Shown piece after piece: positions 7,765 to 14,760 of a DNA stretch of 14,760 bases (positions within the stretch are counted from its first letter, which is position 1; every line of letters starts with the position of its first letter). Origin of the DNA: Rhodocyclaceae bacterium (lineage in GTDB: Bacteria; Pseudomonadota; Gammaproteobacteria; Burkholderiales; Rhodocyclaceae); assembly GCA_030689585.1 (NCBI GenBank), contig JAUYFZ010000095.1, positions 1 through 14,760 on the forward strand. The letters run 5' to 3'. A program made the position numbers and the translations under genes. The notes under the pieces were generated by a model. That model was not told the origin of the DNA. It made no database searches and saw only the letters and a list, made by a program, of their open reading frames with translations.

Positions 7765-8280
7765 TTATTCGTCAAGCGGCTGATTCTTCGCTTTGGTCAG
7801 GCGACGCATCAACTGTCCTACCAAGTCAGATTCGATGTCGCGCCAGAGGACGGCTTCTTCGGATTCCTTGGCCAGCACTAAGGTGTCGTCAAAATTCATG
7901 TCGCGTCGAATAACGATTGTGGCGGGGGGCAGGAAGTTTTGTCCCTTTGCGGTATGCAGACGGAAGCTGAATGTGCGCACGAACTGAAATTCCTTGACGC
8001 GCCCAGTACCAGACAGGGAGAGGATGTTTTTCTGTTTTGAATCACTCACCACAGAAAAAATGGCCTGTGCTGTTTTGGGGTCGCCCACGATGCGGGTCGT
8101 TTTACCGGATTCAATGGCGCGCTTGAGGGCGGCATGAAGTTCATCGGTTTCGGAGAGGGCCAGGTAGATGGTCTCGAAAGCAAATTTCGCATCGAACGTG
8201 CCCCGCAGCTTGAAGCCACAGGCAGAGAGGGAGAAGGCAAGGGTGAGCGTGAGGGCGATCAGGAACAGACTTTTGCGCAT
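7765..8280 (-). CDS. lptE: LPS-assembly lipoprotein LptE
   Basis: Outer-membrane lipoprotein that plugs and assembles the LptD barrel for lipopolysaccharide export. The protein is 171 aa. The signal peptide MRKSLFLIALTLTLAFSLSA ends in a lipobox (LSAC) with the acylated cysteine at C21, immediately followed by GFKLRG, the typical LptE start of the mature chain. The later region contains GTGRVKEFQFVRTFSFRL and a strand-rich stretch ending in DIESDLVGQLMRRL. It lies 5 nt after leuS and 2 nt before holA, so the three genes are almost certainly one transcript. Confidence 0.92.
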   Translation of the reverse strand: MRKSLFLIALTLTLAFSLSACGFKLRGTFDAKFAFETIYLALSETDELHAALKRAIESGKTTRIVGDPKTAQAIFSVVSDSKQKNILSLSGTGRVKEFQFVRTFSFRLHTAKGQNFLPPATIVIRRDMNFDDTLVLAKESEEAVLWRDIESDLVGQLMRRLTKAKNQPLDE

Positions 8281-8285
8281 AATAG

Positions 8286-10614
<2,329 letters not shown>

Positions 10615-10622
10615 CAGGTTCT

Positions 10623-11390
10623 TTAAGGCTCATGTCCTAGCAGATGGGTTACCACCAGCCGATAGTTTTCAATGAAAAAACCGACATAAGGGGTGTAATC
10701 ACCTGTTTCGTAGTAGTCCACCGTGCTTCGAATGTATTTGCTGATGAGGATGTCACTAAAGAACAGCGGCAACAGTCCGCCACGAACCAAGGCGGCGGTT
10801 TGCATCATGCGGGCAGTCCGCTTGTTTCCATCTTTGAAATACTGCAAATAGGCCACATTGCAGTGAAGGTAAATGGCCTGCTCGATCACATCGCTGTATT
10901 TTTCAGATTCAGACAAAATAAACTTGATCTCGGTACGCAAGCGCATAGGGTCCGCCAAGGGTTTGTATGTCGTTGCTCCTATCTGAACAGCACCTTGCCG
11001 TCCTAATCCTTGCGCATCAGGGCGCAGCAGATCGCGCATCAAAACCTTGTGTAAATCGCAAAGGTAATCAAAATCCAAAGGCGTTGAAGGCTCAATCCCC
11101 ATCACCTGCTCAAAACCATTACGAAGGTTGACGAGCATCACAGCATCGGAGTAACGCTTGCCATCCGCCGTCACGCCCCTTCGAAGTAAATTGTCTGTAT
11201 CGATGCGGTCGTAGGTGTTGCCTTCAATCTTGGCCGATGTATATACAAAATCCACCGTCATTTCCTCATAGTTGCGCTCATCCGCACGAAATGAGTTCAG
11301 CGGGTAAGCGCGTATCAAGGATTGCAAGAGATGCTTGTCCTCATCGGACAAAATTGGGCGACGCACAACAAAATCAGGGTTGTATTGCAT
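10623..11390 (-). CDS. Fic/DOC-family protein with degenerate active site
   Basis: Fic proteins usually transfer AMP or another nucleotide part to a target hydroxyl. The protein is 255 aa from the ATG at 11390. The inhibitory-helix motif of class II Fic proteins is present (SAKIEG, S52 and E56-G57, consensus [S/T]xxxE[G/N]), and the Fic core follows at about 105-200. The active-site loop reads LQYFKDGNKRTAR (182-194) against the canonical HPFxDGNGRxxR: the loop is kept but the catalytic histidine is glutamine at Q183. The protein could be catalytically weak, use another chemistry, or act as a binding or regulatory factor. An in-frame TTG at 11408 would add MHPLLI, but it lies inside the neighbouring transposable element, so the ATG is preferred. 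No ribosome-binding site is visible before it. The gene reads toward leuS, 30 nt away. Confidence 0.85.
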   Translation of the reverse strand: MQYNPDFVVRRPILSDEDKHLLQSLIRAYPLNSFRADERNYEEMTVDFVYTSAKIEGNTYDRIDTDNLLRRGVTADGKRYSDAVMLVNLRNGFEQVMGIEPSTPLDFDYLCDLHKVLMRDLLRPDAQGLGRQGAVQIGATTYKPLADPMRLRTEIKFILSESEKYSDVIEQAIYLHCNVAYLQYFKDGNKRTARMMQTAALVRGGLLPLFFSDILISKYIRSTVDYYETGDYTPYVGFFIENYRLVVTHLLGHEP

Positions 11391-11391
11391 G

Positions 11392-11400
11392 ATGAGTAAC
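11392..11400. repeat. 9-bp target-site duplication, left copy
   Basis: ATGAGTAAC, identical to 11597-11605 on the other side of the MITE-like element. Two perfect copies suggest a recent insertion. Confidence 0.85.
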
Positions 11401-11596
11401 GGGTGCAACTAAAAGTGGTGGACGGTAACTGCGCAGATCGGTCGGAACTCACACCTCCTCCCCCCTCAAGGGGGAGGCCGGGAGGGGGATGGGGGAAAGG
11501 GTTACGCGCAACTGTAGCCTCCCCATCCCCTCCCCAACCCTCCCCAGGAAGGGGAGGGGGCGTCACCGCTATCGTCCACCACTTTTAGTTGCACCC
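11401..11596. mobile_element. 196-bp MITE-like element with 24-bp terminal inverted repeats
   Basis: The left end GGGTGCAACTAAAAGTGG... (11401-11424) is the exact reverse complement of the right end (11573-11596). The element is flanked by exact 9-bp direct repeats ATGAGTAAC (11392-11400 and 11597-11605), the signature of a transposition event. It contains no transposase, so it would be a non-autonomous miniature element mobilised in trans. The interior consists of CCTCCCC/GGGGAGG-type palindromic sequence (about 11452-11495 and 11519-11560), similar in style to copies A-C although the ends are unrelated. It sits between the divergent Fic and TPR genes, 10 bp from the Fic ATG and 51 bp from the TPR ATG. 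Confidence 0.92.
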
Positions 11597-11605
11597 ATGA
11601 GTAAC
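11597..11605. repeat. 9-bp target-site duplication, right copy
   Basis: ATGAGTAAC, identical to 11392-11400. The 42 bp from here to the TPR start contains no clear promoter; an AAGGAG on the minus strand (11619-11624) would have been 23 nt from the Fic ATG before insertion. Confidence 0.85.
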
Positions 11606-11647
11606 TCGCATTAACGATCTCCTTGAATTATGCCGTAAGATACGTCC

Positions 11648-12826
11648 ATGAAATTATTCATCACGATATTGATCGTCCTTTCTTGCTGGGGGGTTCGCGC
11701 CGAACCTGCCTCTCCGCTTGCTCCGTTGCCTGTCTCATCGCCTGCCACGACGGGCGCGCTCACCGGTGACATTCTTTTCCGTTTTCTGGTGGCAGAAATC
11801 AGTCTGGCACGCGGACAGCTCGATCTTTCCGTGGATACCTATCGCGATCTCGTGAACCAGACGGCCCCCCTGCGCGATGCTCGCCTTGTGCGTCGTGCCA
11901 CGGAAATTGCCTACCATGCACGTCGTTTGGATGTCGCGCTTGAACTGGCCACTCGATGGAGCGAACTCGAACCAAAATCCTTGCAGGCGCAACACATCAT
12001 CGCCGCCCTTTTGGTCGCGACTGGTAAAAAAGAAGAACTCGCCCGTTTTGTGAAAGAACATCCCGACGCACTAGAAGTGCGCCTAGCCTATGCGCGCCTT
12101 CTCATCAACGAAAAACGCTATGACGAAGCACGGAATGTGTTCACCTCTTTCCTAGAAGCCGCCCCCAATAATACCGATGCTCTCTATGCCGTTGCCTTGC
12201 TTTCCTTGCAATCCAACCAGTTTGATGTGGCGGAGCAGCATTTCAAGCGGTTACTCGAACTTCGCTATACGGGTGCGCCTGCCGTGCGACTCTATCTGGC
12301 ACAGATTTATCGGCAAACAGGACGACATACCGAGGTGTTCGATATTTTGAACGAAGCCCTATTAACAGACCCTAATCAGCCGGAATTGATTTATGAGGCA
12401 GCACTGGCCGCGGATCGCATCGGCAAGCTGGACATCATGGAACGTCTGTTGCGTCATCTGATTGAAATAAAACCCGATCACGCACACGCCTATAACGCCC
12501 TGGGTTATGCCTTGGCAGAACGTGGCGAGCGACTCGGCGAGGCACAAAAACTGATTGAAACGGCGGTGCAACTCGCCCCGAAAGACCCGTTCATTCTGGA
12601 TAGCCTCGGGTGGGTGCGCTATCGTCGTGGCGATACGTCGGGGGCGTTGGAATCCTTGCGGGTGGCCTTTGAGATGAAAGCCGATCCAGAAATTGCCGCC
12701 CATCTCGGTGAAGTCCTCTGGACGCTCGGGCGACAAGAGGAAGCTCGGCAAACCTGGCGCGATGCCATCGTCAAAAATCCGGACAGTGAAGTGCTGACCG
12801 CCACGTTGAAGAAATTCGTCCCCTGA
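11648..12826 (+). CDS. Exported TPR-repeat protein, LbcA-like, upstream of lolB
   Basis: The protein is 392 aa. The N-terminus MKLFITILIVLSCWGVRA is a secretion signal; it could be cut after VRA, or be lipidated at C13, although the VLSC lipobox is imperfect. The rest is alpha-helical TPR repeats, clearest at about 160-200 (ALYAVALLSLQSNQFDVAEQHFKRLLEL), 245-300 (AYNALGYALAERGERLGEAQKLIETAVQL) and 300-345 (ILDSLGWVRYRRGDTSGALESLRVAFEM). A TPR protein at this place before lolB-ispE is conserved in beta- and gammaproteobacteria. The Pseudomonas example is LbcA, an outer-membrane lipoprotein that activates the CtpA protease; by position and repeats this is probably its relative, but it is shorter. 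Its TGA overlaps the lolB start. A protein-scaffold role in the periplasm is inferred. Confidence 0.8.
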   Translation: MKLFITILIVLSCWGVRAEPASPLAPLPVSSPATTGALTGDILFRFLVAEISLARGQLDLSVDTYRDLVNQTAPLRDARLVRRATEIAYHARRLDVALELATRWSELEPKSLQAQHIIAALLVATGKKEELARFVKEHPDALEVRLAYARLLINEKRYDEARNVFTSFLEAAPNNTDALYAVALLSLQSNQFDVAEQHFKRLLELRYTGAPAVRLYLAQIYRQTGRHTEVFDILNEALLTDPNQPELIYEAALAADRIGKLDIMERLLRHLIEIKPDHAHAYNALGYALAERGERLGEAQKLIETAVQLAPKDPFILDSLGWVRYRRGDTSGALESLRVAFEMKADPEIAAHLGEVLWTLGRQEEARQTWRDAIVKNPDSEVLTATLKKFVP

Positions 12827-13314
12827 AACTTCTGACCGTATTCCTATGCAGTGGGTTACTCCTCGGTTGTGCAACCACGGTAACCGCGCCATTCCTGCGC
12901 GACCTGACAGCTTTCTCGCTAGAAGGCCGGCTGGCGGTACGTCAGGGTGAAACCCGTCATTTCGCTCATCTGACGTGGCGACACGATAAAACCAGTGACG
13001 AGATTCTGATAACGACCCCCTTGGGCCAAGGCGTGGCGGAATTAACCCGCGATACCTCAGGCGCACGTTTGACGATGGCTGATCGGCAACAACGCACCGC
13101 TTCTGATTGGGACGCGCTCTCTGCACAGGTATTTGGCCTGCCTCTTCCCCTAACCGGATTGCCTCGGTGGATATTCGGCCACGCGCCGCCCTCAGCCTCC
13201 GGCTGGAAACTTCAGATACTTTCCGTGGAAGAGGGACTGCCCAAAAAAATCCATTTAGAGCGCGACGACATTGAATTGCAGCTCATCGTGGATACGTGGC
13301 TGGAAGCGAAATGA
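12823..13314 (+). CDS. lolB: Outer-membrane lipoprotein receptor LolB, CTG start
   Basis: Receives lipoproteins from LolA and inserts them into the outer membrane. From the CTG at 12823 the protein is 163 aa. The N-terminus reads (M)KLLTVFLCSGLLLGC, an ideal lipoprotein signal with lipobox LLGC and acylated C16. Then come LolB features: FSLEGRLAV (about 30-38), LTWRHD (about 50-55), TPLGQGVAEL (about 65-74), LPLPLTGLPRWIFG and LPKKIHLERDDIELQLIVDTW at the end. In this frame the only codons between the stop at 12787 and the lipobox are non-ATG/GTG/TTG; the first TTG (13021) would remove the whole signal peptide. CTG overlaps the TPR stop as CTGA, paralleling the ATGA overlap at lolB-ispE. An ATT at 12814 is the other possible start. 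The protein is slightly shorter than E. coli LolB. Confidence 0.88.
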   Translation: MKLLTVFLCSGLLLGCATTVTAPFLRDLTAFSLEGRLAVRQGETRHFAHLTWRHDKTSDEILITTPLGQGVAELTRDTSGARLTMADRQQRTASDWDALSAQVFGLPLPLTGLPRWIFGHAPPSASGWKLQILSVEEGLPKKIHLERDDIELQLIVDTWLEAK

Positions 13315-14162
13315 ACCCCCTGTGTTGGATCGCTCCGGCCAAGATCAATCTGTTCCTTCATGTCGTCGGTCGTCGAACAGATGGCTACCACCTGCTTCAA
13401 ACTGTATTTCGGTTTCTTGATGTCGGCGATACGCTGCACTTTACCCCCCGCACCGATGGCCAAATCACGTTGGCCACGCCGTTGCCCAATGTCCCGATTG
13501 AATCCGACTTGACCGTGCGTGCGGCCCGCGCATTGCGTGAAAGCACTCAAATAAAAACGGGGGGGGTGACCATTGCCTTAGAAAAACGCCTGCCCATGGG
13601 CGGAGGGCTGGGCGGAGGCAGTTCGGATGCGGCCACCACCTTGATCGCCTTGAATCACCTGTGGGGATGTGGTCTGTCTTCCGAGGAACTTCAACAAATC
13701 GGACTCACGTTGGGGGCCGATGTGCCTATTTTCATCCACGGTCGAGTCGCCTTTGCCGAAGGGGTGGGTGAACAATTCACGGACCTAGCCGCCCCCCTGC
13801 CTCCTGCTTGGTATCTGGTCACCGTGCCCGGCGTGTCCGTGCCCACGCTTGACATATTCCGTGCTCCCGATTTATCACGCAACACCCCCATGATGGATCC
13901 GGCACGCTGGCGACATGGAGATGGTCACAATGATCTGGAACCCGTCGCCACACGGTTGTATCCAGAAATTGCTCATCATCTAGCGTGGTTACGTCGAGCG
14001 AGTCCCTTCAGTGGCATGAGCGGATCCGGGGCTTGCTGCTTCGCAGAATTTCAAACCGAAGCCGAGGCGAATGCTGCCCGTCACGCGCTGCCGACGGAGA
14101 TGAAAGGTTTTATCGCACGCGGGGTAGACGTGTTATATTTTCCGCCGTTTCGTTACCCATGA
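13311..14162 (+). CDS. ispE: 4-diphosphocytidyl-2-C-methyl-D-erythritol kinase IspE
   Basis: ATP-dependent kinase of the non-mevalonate (MEP) isoprenoid pathway, GHMP kinase family, cytoplasmic. The protein is 283 aa, the normal size. Key residues: APAKINLFLHVVGRRTDGYH (8-27) with K11, the glycine-rich ATP loop PMGGGLGGGSSDAA (95-108), GADVPIF with catalytic D137 (135-141), and GMSGSGAC (235-242). The ATG at 13311 overlaps the lolB stop (ATGA), which sets the start and indicates translational coupling. A start at 13296 would add five residues with no support. A G8 run (13559-13566) lies in the coding sequence but the frame is intact. In many relatives tRNA-Gln and prs follow; here a small membrane protein does. 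Confidence 0.97.
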   Translation: MNPLCWIAPAKINLFLHVVGRRTDGYHLLQTVFRFLDVGDTLHFTPRTDGQITLATPLPNVPIESDLTVRAARALRESTQIKTGGVTIALEKRLPMGGGLGGGSSDAATTLIALNHLWGCGLSSEELQQIGLTLGADVPIFIHGRVAFAEGVGEQFTDLAAPLPPAWYLVTVPGVSVPTLDIFRAPDLSRNTPMMDPARWRHGDGHNDLEPVATRLYPEIAHHLAWLRRASPFSGMSGSGACCFAEFQTEAEANAARHALPTEMKGFIARGVDVLYFPPFRYP

Positions 14163-14175
14163 ATGGATTAAATCA

Positions 14176-14550
14176 ATGAACTGCACCCGAGTCGATGACA
14201 TGCTGATCGAGATGATTGGCCCAAGAGTCAAAGAGATCGAGGAAAAATTCGCTCGCGGTGAAGGGTTGGAATCAGACGACATCAACACCCTGTTGTTGAA
14301 GAGCCAATACAATCACATCAATCACTTAGATTCCAAATTGAATGAGGTAGTGGCGAGTGTCGTGACACTGGAAAGAAAATTCACCGAACTCTCCGGTCAG
14401 TTCTCCACCTTCAAGGCAGAAATCATCGCCGAACTGGCCAAATCCCAAGTGGAAATGCGTGACATGATCCTCACCACCATGCGTTGGTATATCGGCAGTG
14501 CCGGTGTGGTGCTTGTGCTGTTAAAAGCACTCGATTTGTTCGTGAAATGA
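14176..14550 (+). CDS. Small coiled-coil protein with C-terminal membrane anchor
   Basis: The protein is 124 aa with no recognised family. Residues 15-50 are charged and helical; about 52-98 (LDSKLNEVVASVVTLERKFTEL and on) show heptad-like spacing suggesting a coiled coil. A single hydrophobic segment follows at 104-122 (WYIGSAGVVLVLLKALDLF) and the chain ends FVK. The layout, a long helix then a C-terminal anchor, resembles DUF1640-like proteins, but this is only a structural likeness. It starts 14 nt after ispE with no strong ribosome-binding site; another possible start is the ATG nine codons later. It may be translated from the ispE transcript. Confidence 0.6.
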   Translation: MNCTRVDDMLIEMIGPRVKEIEEKFARGEGLESDDINTLLLKSQYNHINHLDSKLNEVVASVVTLERKFTELSGQFSTFKAEIIAELAKSQVEMRDMILTTMRWYIGSAGVVLVLLKALDLFVK

Positions 14551-14557
14551 TGTTTTA

Positions 14558-14570
14558 CCCCCCCCCCCCC
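14558..14570 (+). repeat. C13 homopolymer tract
   Basis: Thirteen consecutive C begin 7 nt after the stop of the small membrane protein. No gene frame depends on it. It may be a slippage hotspot or a base-calling artefact in length. Confidence 0.8.
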
Positions 14571-14585
14571 AGCATAAATCATGCC

Positions 14586-14616
14586 AAGCGTGGCTTCAGC
14601 CTTCCAGTCCACGCTT
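14586..14616 (+). terminator. Candidate terminator hairpin after the lolB-ispE operon
   Basis: AAGCGTGG (14586-14593) pairs with CCACGCTT (14609-14616) across a 15-nt loop that itself contains GGCTTCAGCC. Only a short TTT run follows, because repeat copy C starts right there. Position after the last (+) gene suits a terminator; the weak T tract lowers confidence. Confidence 0.45.
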
Positions 14617-14760
14617 TAACGTGAAACACATGCCCCATCCCCCTCCCAGCCTCCCCCTTGAAGGGGGAGGAGCATCTTTCCCTCCCCTTGAAGGGGGAGG
14701 AGCATCTTTCCCTCCCCTTGAAGGGGGAGGAGCATCTTTCCCTCCCCTTGAAGGGGAGGA
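14616..14760. repeat. GC-rich palindromic repeat element, copy C (left part)
   Basis: This begins TTAACGTGAAACACATGCCC, matching the left end of copy B. At least four palindromic modules follow (14650-14670, 14681-14700, 14711-14730, and 14741 to the edge) at an exact 30-bp period with linker AGCATCTTTC. The element continues beyond the window. Copies A, B and C hold two, three and at least four modules, so module number varies between sites. Confidence 0.85.

Noticed and set aside
11391..11408. TTG start adding six residues to the Fic protein
   Set aside because: It lies in the inserted element and its duplicated target, so it cannot be the ancestral start; the ATG at 11390 is better.
12362..13126. 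A 254-aa minus-strand open frame
   Set aside because: It is antisense to the TPR and lolB genes, which have clear family sequence, and it shows no motif.
13559..13566. G8 run in ispE as a phase-variation switch
   Set aside because: Phase variation of an essential enzyme is implausible and the frame is intact.
14551..14620. Possible tRNA-Gln after ispE
   Set aside because: No cloverleaf, T-loop or acceptor sequence is visible; the paired segment is a simple hairpin.
14650..14760. Regular 30-bp repeats resembling a CRISPR array
   Set aside because: The linkers between palindromes are identical rather than unique spacers, and no cas genes are present.

Overview
The window looks like chromosomal DNA of a betaproteobacterium, possibly of the Nitrosomonadales/Ferrovum type. 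This is inferred from the wording of LeuRS, XerD and PabBC and from two conserved gene orders: leuS-lptE-holA-proA, and TPR protein-lolB-ispE. Coding density is high and no rRNA or tRNA is visible. The backbone is ordinary housekeeping DNA disturbed by short GC-rich repeat elements and by one inserted restriction-modification (R-M) block.

Layout, left to right. Positions 2-895 (+) hold the 3' part of a fused pabB-pabC folate gene. Its frame reads straight through repeat element copy A (1-135), which interrupts the PabB domain. The gene runs tail-to-tail into xerD (816-1730, -) with an 80-bp overlap. xerD overlaps proA (1711-2967, -). Directly upstream of proA is a type II R-M pair: an endonuclease that looks like an EcoRII-type N-terminal domain joined to an MvaI/BcnI-type catalytic domain (2970-4196, -), and a Dcm-like C5-cytosine methyltransferase with an N-terminal helix-turn-helix (4198-5463, -). 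Next come a J-domain protein (5509-6684, -) and repeat copy B (6700-6883). Then the usual partners of proA resume: holA, lptE and leuS (6848-10592, -). The R-M genes, the J-domain gene and copy B therefore appear to be an insertion into an ancestral leuS-lptE-holA-proA operon. The inserted genes are oriented so that proA can still be read from the new upstream genes.

Beyond leuS lies a Fic-family gene (10623-11390, -) whose motif lacks the catalytic histidine. Then comes a well-preserved 196-bp miniature transposable element (11401-11596) with 24-bp inverted ends and an exact 9-bp target duplication, inserted 10 bp upstream of the Fic start. To its right is a (+) operon: an LbcA-like TPR protein, lolB and ispE, then a small coiled-coil/membrane protein. 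lolB has no ATG, GTG or TTG start that includes its signal peptide, and appears to begin at CTG in a CTGA overlap. The window ends in repeat copy C, just after a C13 tract and a hairpin.

The most interesting material is the repeat family: three copies with TTAACG ends and 30-bp palindromic modules in varying number, one in frame inside pabB and one supplying the end of holA. A second element with unrelated ends carries similar palindromes. Also notable are the composite restriction enzyme, the CTG start of lolB, the compact LeuRS and a probable leaderless leuS promoter.
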